Assembly (NCBI RefSeq): GCF_001642475.1
Contig: NW_019173944.1
Location: 248,001-312,000, forward strand
DNA length: 64,000 nt
Reading direction: 5' to 3'
Origin: Fonsecaea monophora
Lineage: Eukaryota > Ascomycota > Eurotiomycetes > Chaetothyriales > Herpotrichiellaceae
Shown: piece by piece, positions 12,824-23,228 of the stretch
Layout of the letters: each line of letters begins with the position of its first letter
Position numbering within the stretch: position 1 is the stretch's first letter
Notes under the pieces: generated by a model
Seen by the model: the letters and a program-made list of their open reading frames with translations, nothing else
Database searches by the model: none
Told to the model about the DNA's origin: nothing
Translations under genes and position numbers: made by a program

Positions 12824-13408
12824 GGCTGGCCAAAGGCAAGCCTAGATCGTGAAGGTTGTGCAATTGTTCGTGGAAGGGCGGGCCTGGTCCAGCCAGTTGT
12901 CGGCCCTTGGTGATGTATTCTCGATGTTGGAGATGGACATGGAATTTTTGAGAAGCGGCAAGCGGGATGCAGGCTGCGGATCAAACAAACCTCGCTTCGC
13001 TTGGGTTGGCTCGATCTGGGTGGCGGCAGCTTGGGTGGCGCAGGCCGCCCCAGCTCCGTTGGGTCACTTGGTGGCACCTGGCGAATAGGCTCGATTTGTC
13101 GACAGTTGAACGGCAGGGTCTTTCTTAGGTCGAGACCTTGGATATCATATTATTACATGGTGGATGGATGGTGACGACGGTGCCTGCACTGTGTCAATGC
13201 CAGTAGATCACCCCTCCTTGACCCTCTAATTGAAGCTCAAGTAAGTAGAAAAAGGTACCTTCACCCCGCCATCAGAATCTACAATCCGTCTTTTTTTCCT
13301 CCTCCAGATATCCATTACCCTTCTACAACAGAGTCCTTCCCTCACAATCCTTTGGCATTGCAAAGAGCGTCGCCCCAGTCCAGTCTGTTATCATAGTCAT
13401 CACCGGAA
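12824..13408. other. Divergent promoter region, Prp22 / small acidic protein
   Basis: 585 bases between two outward genes. A T/C-rich stretch near 13290-13340 is typical of fungal leaders. No further gene or repeat is seen. Confidence 0.5.
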
Positions 13409-13816
13409 ATGGAGAACATTCGGGCAAAGATCAAGCGCCGTCTCAGCCACAAAGACAAAGAGAGTATGCACTTCCATCTCCTCGCCCAGAGCCTGTGAAA
13501 CTTCCACAAGGCTTGACACAAAGCTCAGGCATTCACTGTCTCCCTCTGGTCTCCGTGGCTTTCAGTGTCATATACACCGCTGCTAACCTCGTGTGCAGTC
13601 AACTTTGACGAGCATGATTCAGCCGACGAAGAAACCATGGACTATGTCACCAAAGAGGCCGATGATGCAGAAAAAGAAGGACATGACACAGGCAAGCCAG
13701 GGAGCTTCTTGAACCGCTTGATCCTGCATGGCAACAAAAAGACCGAGGACCAGCTCGCTCGCGAAATGGCAGCATCAAACCCGTCAACCGCTGACAAAGT
13801 GGCTACTCAACAATGA
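13409..13816 (+). CDS. Small acidic protein, 90 residues, unknown function
   Basis: Two exons, 13409-13463 and 13599-13816. The donor is GTATGC and the acceptor GTGTGCAG, with a 135-base intron. The product starts with a basic segment (MENIRAKIKRRLSHKDKE), continues into an acidic middle (DEHDSADEETMDYVTKEADDAEKEG) and ends polar. No membrane segment, signal peptide or named domain is visible. The basic start and acidic middle could form an amphipathic helix followed by a disordered region. Support for being real comes from the clean splice and the position behind a leader-like pyrimidine tract. Function is not inferred. Confidence 0.6.
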
Positions 13817-14140
13817 GTATGGCAAGTACATCGACGGTTGGCTCGCCCTCGAGTTTCTTCCACGAAGCACGGGGATCGGTATTGGTCGAATAAGAGGTAT
13901 TGGTACAAGGTAGCACAATAGCAACCAAATAAAAAGCCATCCACTGCTACACATACACACACTTGTCTGTGCACGACGTGGCCTTTGTATCTTAAAGTGG
14001 TTTCGCGCCCAAAATCTGTAGCATCTGGGTGTCCTTAGAAGCTTCGACATCGTCTCCTGATCGAGTATATCAAGCCTCCTTGCCAGGATGCGATTTCTCC
14101 TCAAGAAAATGAGACAGCCGAACGATAGCGTGTTCGAAAT
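13817..14140. other. Convergent 3' intergenic, no gene seen
   Basis: 324 bases between the 3' ends of the small acidic protein gene and the Suv3 gene. Nothing beyond likely 3' untranslated sequence is seen. Confidence 0.5.
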
Positions 14141-16479
14141 TCATCCATGCGCTACATTGTAAGACTGTAGAGGCGGAGAATCCTCGAACTCCACGCCTGA
14201 TGAACCCCGGATCCAGTCCACAGGAAGGGCATCAGATTCCTCTGGTAGCTCCGAAGGAGACTCTTGTTCTGTAGTCGAAGTTTCGTCCGTTTGGATTTGA
14301 GGAAGAGCCATCCTCTTTTTGTATGACAACACTCTCTTGCGCAGATCGGGGTTGGCAGAAAACTCAAGGAGACAGGTGTTTATTCGGTCTTCTGCCAGCT
14401 CTTTGGCGTACACGGCCATTTCCCTGTCCTTAAAGACGCCCAGGAACCTGTAACTTAGCCAGAGGTAGAGGACGAGCGACTTGTGAAGGTCTTCTAGGCT
14501 TTCAAGATATGCTCGGTCTCCTGAGACAGGCTTCTCAAGAACCTCAAGCTGAACTTCAGGGACGTCAACGATCGTTACCTGTCGTCGCTCTGCCACGCAT
14601 CTCGCAAAGGCTCGCATAACCACATCCATCGCTTGGGAGGCTGAAGTAGCTGGTGCAGCTGTCAACATGATGCGTTGAGTCATGGTCAAACCTCGGACGG
14701 GTTCGATTACTCGAGAAATTCGACTCTGGTCTCGAATACTGCATACTCGAAATCGCTCATGTGTGGCAGCTTTTCCGCACAACCGTCGCAGGATGTATTC
14801 GAAGGGGATCCCCTTGGGCAAACGACCCTCGAGTTCCTCCATTGCCTCAGCGGGTGGAAGCATACCTGCTCTTTTGATAGGGGCAGCCTCCGATTCCGTT
14901 GCGGCTCGCACAAGAGGTAAATCTTCGTCGTTGAGAGTCGTGACTAGACCTACGTTAGATTCCGATGCGGCTGGGGTGTTATTCATAGCCTGATGCGCAT
15001 TTCGGAAGCGTCCAGCGCGACCACCGATTTGCTTGATTTGAGCGGTTGACAACTGCACAATAGAAGTCCCATTGAATTTTGAAACACTGTGGAAGACAAT
15101 GCGTTTCACGCTCCTGAGCCAGACGTCAGTTTGCTTTCCTCGTACACGATTTAGGCGACTTACAAATTCAAGCCCATGCCGATAGCATCACTTGCTACCA
15201 GAAAATCGTAGTCATTGTTGGGGTCGTTGAACAGCGCAGCCTGTTGTGCGCGAGTTTCGGGTGGGAGGCTACCATAAACAATGGCACAACGACGTCCTGT
15301 GTCCAACTCGATCTGCTTTTTCAATGCATGAATGTTGATGACCGAAAATGCCACAATGCAGTCACCTTTGCGGAGGTTCTTGAGATCTCCTCGCAGGCTC
15401 TTTGTCATGACCTTGAGCGGATTCAGCCTCTTATATTCATGCACATGAAGTATGTCTCCCGTGGATGCCGTCAGCTCTCGAACAAGGGGAAGCACCCGAG
15501 TTTCTCCGCAAATGTGCACTTCCTTTGCGTTGGCACCAAGGAAAGCTCGAGTCCATGCCCAACCCCGATCCTGGTCAGCCATCATTTGCACCTCGTCAAT
15601 AACGGCAACCTCAAACCGTGCGGATATGTCGACCATTTCGACAGTCGAGGCGCGTAGCTTTGTATTGGGATCATCCTCTAATCTGACGTCGTCTCCAGTG
15701 ATAAGGTCACACGGGACGCCCTTTGCTTTGAACCTTGAGTACACTTCATGTGCTAGCAACCGTAGAGGGCCTGCGTAAAATCCGTCTCCACTTTCTTCCA
15801 GACGTTTCAAAGCGTTGTAGGTTTTCCCTGAATTGGTAGGACCAATGTGCAGGTGGACATCTCTTTGCACCTGTCGAGCATTGGTATACCATTCTATAGG
15901 AAATTGTAGATCGTCGAGTGCCGAACGCTCCTGCGGGGCATCTTGTGCCCTTCTAAACAGGACATAGTCAATGAAGCCAAAGTGTAGCACTCTCGGGAGT
16001 TCATTCTGCCAGTCACCCAACTGAGCGCGACCGATATCAGACAGTAATCCGTCAAAATCTGCGGTCTCTGAGGCACCGCGCGCTGTGAGTGTGTTTTCGA
16101 GCAATTGCCTGAATGCGGGCCAGTATGTCCCACTAGGATCGAGCGCTGCCAGTTGTGTGACTTCTGATTCTGCTGTCACTTTTGTGGACTCCAACTCCTT
16201 CTTCAGCTTCGACAGACTGACCCGAACGCGGTTGGAGCTCGCATCGGGTGAGATCTGAAATGTTTTGAGGATCGGACGCCGACTTGGCTGGCGAGACCTC
16301 GAAGGTTCGGAGAAAACAGACCTCACGGTAGGTGCGGCTTTATGGTGTCTTCGGTCTGTTCGCCTGGCGGTGGCAGAGAAATTGCGCAGATTTTCAGGAC
16401 ATCGTTTCGGCGTCGGTACAAAGAAGGCTCGAAATGAACAGAAGAGGCATTGCGCTCGACGAGTAGAGGGAATGTACAT
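14141..16479 (-). CDS. SUV3: Mitochondrial ATP-dependent RNA helicase Suv3
   Basis: RNA helicase of the mitochondrial degradosome, which partners an exoribonuclease to degrade and process mitochondrial RNA. Exons: 16479-15164 and 15113-14141 (762 residues). The join rebuilds GMGLNL-SVKRIVF, a family-conserved stretch. The chosen ATG at 16479 opens a basic, Ser/Arg-rich, acid-free N-terminus (MYIPSTRRAQCLFCSFRAFF) that looks like a mitochondrial presequence. An in-frame ATG at 16644 would add 55 residues beginning with an acidic stretch and is less likely. Motifs: Walker A GPTNSGKT (about residue 214), DEVQMM in place of a DEAD box, and QIGGRAGR as motif VI. The gene is head-to-head with Sec1 across 405 bases. 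Confidence 0.92.
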
Positions 16480-16884
16480 GCCCCGGCAGATCTGAGCGAC
16501 GTCGGAGGCACACTTCAGGAGGACAGCGTAGATAACTATGATAGGGGTTTTCCGTCCTCGTAGACCTCGCCGAATCGCTACTATACAGAATTGGTAGGAG
16601 AGGAAGCGCTCCCCATCATCGTCATCGAAAAAAGTTGGTGACATATTGACATGTGCAGCCTTATCACGTGGTAGCCCACCTTTGGACGAGGCTGGAGTGC
16701 CGCCCAATGTCACCGCAGCAGCCTGCGGCAAAGTATCCCACACCACAAAACCCGTCGGTGCACGGATACATGAAACAGAACTTCTCATTCCGCTTTTGAT
16801 GAACTGTGCGTGCAGAGTCTTGGAGTCATCCAATGTTCTTGAGTATGTGAGCAAGACTCCTCACTCTGAATCCTTGTGCCGGCC
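16480..16884. other. Divergent promoter region, Suv3 / Sec1
   Basis: 405 bases between the two start codons. The Suv3 frame stays open through it, but only an acidic, non-presequence start would use it. It probably holds both promoters. Confidence 0.5.
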
Positions 16885-19050
16885 ATGGCAACCTCCATCC
16901 TCGACATTCAGCGGAATATCATACTAGGCACGATTCGGGCTACCAGTGGCAGAGATTGGAAAGTCTTGATTTTGGATGAGCAAAGCAAACGAATTGTGTA
17001 CAATGTATGCAAAGAGGATGATATACTGAACGCCAACATAACCAATATCGAACTTCTCGAAGACCGCAGGCAGAGCCTCCCCGACACCGATGCGATTTAC
17101 CTCCTTTCCCCTCTCCCGCACATAGTCGAAAGCCTCAAGGCTGATCTCAGTCGAAAGAGGTACCGCCGTGCTCACCTCATCTGGACCTCCCAATTACCCA
17201 GGAATCATGGAGAAGAGCTGTTCCGCTCAGAGTCTCGAGCACAGTTGATTGTCGAATCTCGAACGTTGAACGTTGAGTATTTTCCGCGAGAATGCAACCT
17301 CGTCACATTTCGCGAGCCATGGAGTTTTCATGTGCTCTTCCACCCGGCTTGCGACTCGTTGGTTAAAGACCACTTGGACGGCGTGACCCAGAAACTCGTG
17401 TCTATATGCGTGTCTCTAGGCGAATACCCTCTTATCAGATTCTACAAGCCTAGGGAGCATCAAAGACACGCTGCTGATGTCCTGTGCTACCATCTCGCCA
17501 GCTTCGTCCAGAGTGCGTTGGACGACTATGCTCGTGATCCTCGGAACGATTTTCCTCCCCAGAACCCTGGTAATCGGCCTCGAGCGGTTCTACTGATCAC
17601 AGACAGATCCATGGATCTGATGTCTCCATTTGTCCATGAGTTGACATATCAGGCCATGGCAATGGATCTCTTACCGATACGAGACGATGAGGACAAAATA
17701 ACATACAGAAACATTATCAGGCGAGGTCAACCCGATCAGGAAGAAAAAGATGTGGAGATTACAGAGAAAGATAACCTCTGGGTTGTTCACCGACACATGC
17801 ACATGAAAGATCTCCTAGTCAAGTTGAGCGAGGAATTCAGGAAATTCCAAGCCAAAAATCCCCAGTTTGCTGATAACGATGGACAACCGGCGAGTATCAA
17901 CACCATCAAGGACATGTTAGCGGGACTCCCGGAATTCCAGGAAGGTAAAGAAGCCTTCTCACTCCATATTGACATGGCCGAGAAATGCGCCAAAATCTTT
18001 GCAGACCGCAAACTCCTAGAGGTTGTTTCAGTCGAGCAATCTCTTGCCACAGGGCTTGACGAGGAGAACAAGAAACCGAAGAATCTAGCAGATCAGGTTG
18101 TCAGACTGCTTGACGATGACAGCGTCGTCCATGAAGATCGAGTTCGACTTTTGATTTTATACATCTTGTACAAGAATGGCATTTTGAGAGGAGACATCGA
18201 AAAGCTGCGATGTCACGGCGAACTCTCACCGATGGATGGGGAAATCATTTATAACCTGATAACTCTTGGAGCAAGGGTTGAAAAGCAGTTGAAAGATGTG
18301 ACGCCTACTCCGACGCCGTTGTTCCCACCGAAGATCAGAGATGTCAGCAACATGGAGGAAGTGAGTCTGTCACGATTTGAGCCAGCGCTGAGGTATATGC
18401 TCGAAGAACAATGCCAGGGTACATTGGACCTTAATGTATTCCCTCCTGTGAAGCCACATCTCAATGACCCAAACAGCCAAATGAGTGTCTCTCAGACTTC
18501 TCTCAGAAATACAGGCAAGCCTACATGGGCTCAAACGCGCTCTCAATCCAACAAACCGCGCCAACGCATCATTGTGTTCGTTGCTGGCGGCGCCACCTAC
18601 GCCGAAGCACGAGCCTGCTATGAAGTCTCACAGATGGCTGGCAAAGAAGTTTTCCTCGCAACAACCCACATGATAACACCTAAAAACTTCTTGCGGCAAG
18701 TCAGTCAACTCAGTGCTGGGCGACGGCAGCTTGATCTGCCAATGGATCGAGCCGCCCCACGACTACCAGCATGGATGACGGAACCTCCCCCACAGGCTCA
18801 GCAACAACCAAGACCTCAGCAACCTGCAAACGGCAGACCACCCGAAAAGGTTCGACCACCGACTGACGCGATGGCGAACATGAATCTTGGTGGCAGAGGA
18901 CCACAGAATGGGACACGACCTGGTGTGGGGACAGGTCCCCCGTCCTCGAAACCACCCCAACCTTACCAGTCACCGTCTGGTGATAGTGGCCAGCACAAGT
19001 TGAAGAAAGATAAGGAGAAGAAACACCTCGGATTTTTCAAGAAGCACTAG
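16885..19050 (+). CDS. SEC1: Sec1/Munc18-family syntaxin-binding protein
   Basis: Binds SNARE complexes and promotes fusion of secretory vesicles with the plasma membrane, a polarised process at hyphal tips. Single exon, 721 residues, starting at the ATG in a GCCATGG context; the frame opens slightly earlier at a GTG. The N-terminus (SILDIQRNIILGTIR, then DWKVLILDEQSKRIVYN) is typical of fungal Sec1. The family hallmark LLITDRSMDLMSPFVHELTYQ-type segment is present near residue 240, followed by FVAGGATYAEARACYE near 565. The last 120 residues are a Pro/Gln-rich disordered tail ending in a very basic segment (KLKKDKEKKHLGFFKKH). Sec1 is favoured over the paralogues Vps45, Sly1 and Vps33 by this N-terminus and the basic tail. 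Confidence 0.9.
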   Translation: MATSILDIQRNIILGTIRATSGRDWKVLILDEQSKRIVYNVCKEDDILNANITNIELLEDRRQSLPDTDAIYLLSPLPHIVESLKADLSRKRYRRAHLIWTSQLPRNHGEELFRSESRAQLIVESRTLNVEYFPRECNLVTFREPWSFHVLFHPACDSLVKDHLDGVTQKLVSICVSLGEYPLIRFYKPREHQRHAADVLCYHLASFVQSALDDYARDPRNDFPPQNPGNRPRAVLLITDRSMDLMSPFVHELTYQAMAMDLLPIRDDEDKITYRNIIRRGQPDQEEKDVEITEKDNLWVVHRHMHMKDLLVKLSEEFRKFQAKNPQFADNDGQPASINTIKDMLAGLPEFQEGKEAFSLHIDMAEKCAKIFADRKLLEVVSVEQSLATGLDEENKKPKNLADQVVRLLDDDSVVHEDRVRLLILYILYKNGILRGDIEKLRCHGELSPMDGEIIYNLITLGARVEKQLKDVTPTPTPLFPPKIRDVSNMEEVSLSRFEPALRYMLEEQCQGTLDLNVFPPVKPHLNDPNSQMSVSQTSLRNTGKPTWAQTRSQSNKPRQRIIVFVAGGATYAEARACYEVSQMAGKEVFLATTHMITPKNFLRQVSQLSAGRRQLDLPMDRAAPRLPAWMTEPPPQAQQQPRPQQPANGRPPEKVRPPTDAMANMNLGGRGPQNGTRPGVGTGPPSSKPPQPYQSPSGDSGQHKLKKDKEKKHLGFFKKH

Positions 19051-19220
19051 AAGCGCATGCTTGTATGATGGTGACTTAGCGTGGCGTCGAGTGGAGGAGG
19101 AAGGGGGAACCGCAGATGTTGTGTATAGTCGTGTCCTCCCGTCTTGGTCACTGCATGGGAGATGATCAAGCCCTTCCCATATACGGTTTGAGCCAGGTTC
19201 AAGCCGGCTATGTTGGATTG

Positions 19221-19901
19221 TCAACTATTGGGTCCCAAGTATTTCTCCAAGTCTGGACCGTAGAACAGCTGTCTCAGCTTCTCTGCCCGTTTCTTCGCCT
19301 CGTCGTCCATGATTCGGACTCTTTTGGCGTTCAATTTCACAATTTTTTCCTCTTTCTTGGGGTTTTGTTTCTTCTTCAGCACATTCGTTTCTTCCTCATC
19401 AACCGTCTCCCGCAAACCCACGGTATCGTTTTTCTCCTTCGTTTTGATGGGTATTCTGATCCCCTCTTCTTTTGCGCCTAACCCTCTTCGAGAATCAGGA
19501 TCCCAACCGTAACTTGACAAATATCGTAGACCAACCCGACCGCGGTCAAGGTCGGATGGTGGGAAAGAATGTTTCAGGCACACTTGATGTGTGATTGAGG
19601 CTTCATGACTTGTAGACAGTTCGTCGATGGCCGCGACGGGTTGCTGGCACACTGCGCATATGCCTTGGGCCTGGTCCGGCTCGAGATCTCGCTCCGTATT
19701 CCCAGAGGTGTCGGTATCCCGCGGTAAAACAATGGCTAGATATCGGGCTCTGGCGTTTGTCGAGGTTGATGGTTTGGCTGTAGATATCTGTGAATCCGGA
19801 GTGGATGCGGGGACGAAGTTGATCTTTTTGCGTCTGATACCAGCTCCAAAGACGCGCTGATCCTGGGGCGGGATGTAGTAGTCTTCATCTGTGTCTGCCA
19901 T
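19221..19901 (-). CDS. G-patch domain protein
   Basis: Single exon, 226 residues, ATG at 19901. The N-terminal half is polar. A CAVCQQP segment (about 82-88) followed by HEASITHQVCLKHSF gives a possible small zinc-binding Cys/His cluster. The G-patch follows (about 128-160), built around GLRYLSSYGWDPDSRRGLGAKEEGIRIPIK, ending in a short KKEEKIVKLNAKRVRIM basic segment. G-patch proteins bind and stimulate DEAH helicases. The arrangement of a His/Cys motif followed by a G-patch is like GPANK1-type proteins, but I do not assign an orthologue. Convergent with Sec1 (170 bases) and divergent from the SDR gene at 20162 (260 bases). Confidence 0.85.
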   Translation of the reverse strand: MADTDEDYYIPPQDQRVFGAGIRRKKINFVPASTPDSQISTAKPSTSTNARARYLAIVLPRDTDTSGNTERDLEPDQAQGICAVCQQPVAAIDELSTSHEASITHQVCLKHSFPPSDLDRGRVGLRYLSSYGWDPDSRRGLGAKEEGIRIPIKTKEKNDTVGLRETVDEEETNVLKKKQNPKKEEKIVKLNAKRVRIMDDEAKKRAEKLRQLFYGPDLEKYLGPNS

Positions 19902-20161
19902 GACTCTTTGAGAGAACCTTTAGAAAATTCCTTTGTTGGCGCTGTTGTTCAGAGGCTTTGGGGTATCTGAGAAGGAATAATATCTGGCGTTGTGGCGTCA
20001 TTGCCGGGTGGGTTTCAGGCACCCGGCGCCTGCGATAGGCGGATTCGGCGGAGTTTTGTCTCAAATTATTTAGGTACGAATGTACTCGATATTGCCTGTC
20101 CTGCCCTGATTTGAATTCACTTCACTCCATTTCCCGCACTTCCAAACAACCCAAGAGAACG

Positions 20162-21445
20162 ATGCCTATTCCTCTGCTGGCGGAGGGCTTCGGCAGGGGT
20201 CTCTCGAACATACCCTTCATCTGGACGGTCGCTCAGGGTGCAGCATTAGTTGGTATCATTGCTTTGCTGAAACTGTACTTCAGCGGAGCGAGATGTCGAT
20301 CAGAACGACTCATGCATGGGAAGGTGGTCATGGTTACGGTAAGAGGGTTGCCTCTTAAATCTTCGACATATGTTCTGACGCACAGTTTGTAGGGAGGAAC
20401 TTCAGGCATAGGAGCTGCCGTTGTGCAAGAACTGGCCACGAGAGGCGCCCAGATCATCCTCCTGACCCATCATGCCCCCTCGGACCCTTTCCTTGTGGAC
20501 TACATTGAAGATGTGCGAACAATTACAAATAATGAGCTGATATATGCCGAGCAAGTCGATCTGTCTTTGTTGCATTCAATACGGCTCTTTGCCACAAAAT
20601 GGGTAGACAACGCACCTCCAAGGAGACTGGACATGGTCATTTTGTGTGCCAACGTGATGACTCCTTACTTCGGCACACCTCAGGAGACAATGGATGGACT
20701 GGAAGCCGAGTGGATGATCAACTATCTCAGCACCTTCCATCTACTTAGCATCCTTTCGCCAGCCATACGTGCGCAACCTCCCGATCGAGACGTGAGGATT
20801 CTGTTCAGCACATGCAGCAGCTACATTGGCGGCAAGTTGGACTTCGAAACTACAGACAAAGCTTCCAAATCAGGAAGCGTTTCCTACAGCCGAAGTAAAT
20901 TGGCAGTCATGACCTTTGCATATGCATTTCAAAAACACCTCGACGCATATAAAAGACCAGACAAAGAACTCAACAATGCTCGGGCGCTGATAATTGACCC
21001 TGGTTATTGCCGCACACCAGGCACGCGCCGCTGGCTGTCAGGTGGTCTTATATGGGGACTGTTCCTTTATCTGATCAGTTGGCCGTTGTGGTGGCTCATT
21101 CTCAAGTCCCCTGTTCAAGGAGCCCAGAGCTACCTACTCGCCGCCATGGACGCTGAATATGGTCGAGGCGCAGGAGGGAAGATGATCAAAGAGTGCAGAC
21201 AGTACGAGCCTCTCAGACCAGATGTCAAAAACGAAGAAGTCGCGAAGAAGCTGTGGGAGTTTAGCGAGAAGCAGGTCGAGCACCTGGAAAAGATAGGTGC
21301 TAAGAAGAGGGCAGCAGCAAAGAAGGAGGCAGAACAAAACAAGAGCACCGACAAAGTTGTCGGGGCAAATGATGTCTCCTCCGCCGCTGGTGGAAAAGCC
21401 GCGCCGGTTCCAGGTTCCAGGAGAAGCCGGAAAGCAACAAAATGA
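20162..21445 (+). CDS. Membrane-anchored short-chain dehydrogenase (Env9/retinol-dehydrogenase-like)
   Basis: Two exons, 20162-20338 and 20393-21445, give 409 residues. The GTAAGA donor and GTTTGTAG acceptor rebuild TGGTSGIG (59-66), the dinucleotide-binding loop. A hydrophobic segment at about 19-40 could anchor the protein in the ER or a lipid droplet. The catalytic YSRSK is complete (Tyr224, Lys228) with an upstream Ser region FSTCSSY. After the SDR domain there is a second hydrophobic hairpin (LIWGLFLYLISWPLWWLIL, about 283-301) and a long basic C-terminal tail rich in Lys and Ala. This layout resembles fungal Env9-type oxidoreductases of lipid droplets. Substrate is unknown. Confidence 0.85.
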
Positions 21446-22094
21446 AGTTTCCCGCCGTATTCAGCCAGGCACATTATACGAACAATACCTTTGAGATGGC
21501 TTGTAATAGTCGCTGGGCACGTCTGGACTTTCGCTTTTCGGAAGAGCGCAACAATCAAAACCACGGCCAAGTTTTGTTGCTGACCAAATACAAACTGGAC
21601 AAGACACCAATCACATGTTGAATCTATATGGTTCGTGCCACCATAGCAGGATAAGGATTTGGATGCCTAGTTGACAAGCCACGGCCAAGCTTCGTCGAGA
21701 GGCCGGTCACTTGGTATATACATCTTGCCCTGCACTTCAACCTCGTTTGACCAGCGAATACGAGGGAATACGACATGGTGCTGTAGGCGTTCTAGCACTT
21801 TCTCAATGACGGCTGACTTGTCTCTGAGTCGGACAATTGAGTGCAGGGAATGCCTCGACGACCTTTCTTGGCTCCAACCATTGAGACACAAAATTATCAA
21901 TCAATGTGGTTGCCTAACATGTCCCATCAGAAGTTGAATTGACGGAAAAAGCCACCCTGGGTATAAAGTAGCCCACAAACACTGGAAGAATAGGGCATAC
22001 ACCAACAGTCACAGCCCAACAGCTCAGATATATATCCCAACATCAATCTAGTCAAACCATTCCCTCCTTCTCCTTCGTCGATACGGCACTTGCA
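21446..22094. other. Intergenic, no supported gene
   Basis: 649 bases. A minus-strand frame at 21667-21900 has a protein-like C-terminal half but no ATG start and no partner exon that I can find. A TATAAAG at 21962-21968 probably belongs to the gene at 22095. Confidence 0.45.
21962..21968 (+). promoter_or_regulatory. TATA-like element of the CENP-V/GFA gene
   Basis: TATAAAG lies 127 bases upstream of the ATG at 22095. That leaves room for a start site about 30 bases downstream and a leader of about 100 bases. Confidence 0.35.
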
Positions 22095-22676
22095 ATGGCT
22101 TCCAGGCCTGAATCAATTTCTGGCGGTTGTCTTTGCGGCTCCATCAGATACAAGCTGGTGTTTCCAGAGGATGCAGCGTGGCCAGCCAATGTATGACGCC
22201 TAGTCTTCAGCATAGTAGGCATATCTAACGATCTACTTCAGGGAGCCACTTGTCAATGCACAATGTGCCGCAAGTGGACTGGGGCGTTGGTCTCCCATGA
22301 CCTTCTTATTCACCCGTCCCAACTTGTCGGCGACATTACAAAATGCACAACCTACAAAGAATACCAGTCAAGCGAAACCGCTGTCCGGTCTTTTTGCTCT
22401 CAATGTGGGAGCGGACTCACATGGCGAATCATTGGTGTGGACGACATGATTGTTATCATGACGGGTACACTTGATGAAGAAACATTGATTGGGAAAAAAG
22501 TCGAGGGCAGTGAGCAGAGTACCGAACTCGGCATCAAGTTCGATCGACAAGGTGGACTTTACAAAGAGCTCTGCATGCCGATCATGGGCAATCTATTCTG
22601 GAACAATGTGATTCCTGGTGTCACTGATCATGATGTTGGAGGGACCAAATTCTTACAATCGTTTCCGCAAGAATGA
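22095..22676 (+). CDS. CENP-V/GFA-domain zinc protein
   Basis: Two exons, 22095-22190 and 22242-22676, give 176 residues. The join gives GATCQCTMCRKWTG, the family signature. Zinc-ligand cysteines are all present: Cys12 and Cys14 (GGCLCGSIRYK), Cys36, Cys38 and Cys41 (CQCTMC), and Cys84 and Cys87 (FCSQCGSGL). The domain is named after glutathione-dependent formaldehyde-activating enzyme, but most fungal members have no proven glutathione or formaldehyde activity, so only the fold is claimed. Members commonly sit near catabolic or secondary-metabolic genes. The neighbour here is a P450 on the same strand, 552 bases downstream. Confidence 0.88.
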
Positions 22677-23228
22677 GGTGAGAGCGGATGTCCTGTCCGT
22701 TCTAGCACATGGCATCTCGAACGCCACCAGGGATCTCGAGGTACCAGCCAGACAGGACAACGCAGTTTCGTTGAAATGTTCGCTGTTTTCTCAAAAAGAC
22801 CCGTTCTCAAGATGCCTTTGTTTCGCAGCAACTGCCAATTTGCAGCATATTTCAGGCTGAGGAGAAAGGCTCTTTTGCTCTAGAGCCCCTCCACCGACTG
22901 ACCCTGACCATGCAGATTGATCCAATGAGGGCGTTGCTATATCCTGGACATGCTTCTAGCGATGATCTCCGCCTCAACGTTGGAGCGGTGCTGATTCCGC
23001 TCTCCACAAAACAACCACGGAATGAGACGATTTCCTGGTTGGTGATTCGCATCTCCTCCACAGTGCCGTCCCCCTCACATCATAATTCCGGGGTGGATCT
23101 ATTGTTTGATGTGTGATATATACCGGGTATCTCTCTGTCCAGTCTCCCCAGTCGTATAGACTATTCTCCTCCTTTCATCCTTACTCTCTTTGCCTTGCCG
23201 CTCGCCTATCGTTCTCAGGGGTACCAAG
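22677..23228. other. Intergenic, no gene seen
   Basis: 552 bases between the GFA-domain gene and the P450. TATATA-like sequence at about 23115-23122 lies 107-114 bases before the P450 ATG and could be its core promoter. Confidence 0.45.

Noticed and set aside
16480..16644. Longer Suv3 start at ATG 16644
   Set aside because: Adds a strongly acidic segment that is unlike a mitochondrial presequence, whereas ATG 16479 begins a good one.
21667..21900. Minus-strand frame with protein-like C-terminal part
   Set aside because: It opens only at TTG, has no convincing upstream exon, and I cannot name a family. A decayed gene fragment remains possible.
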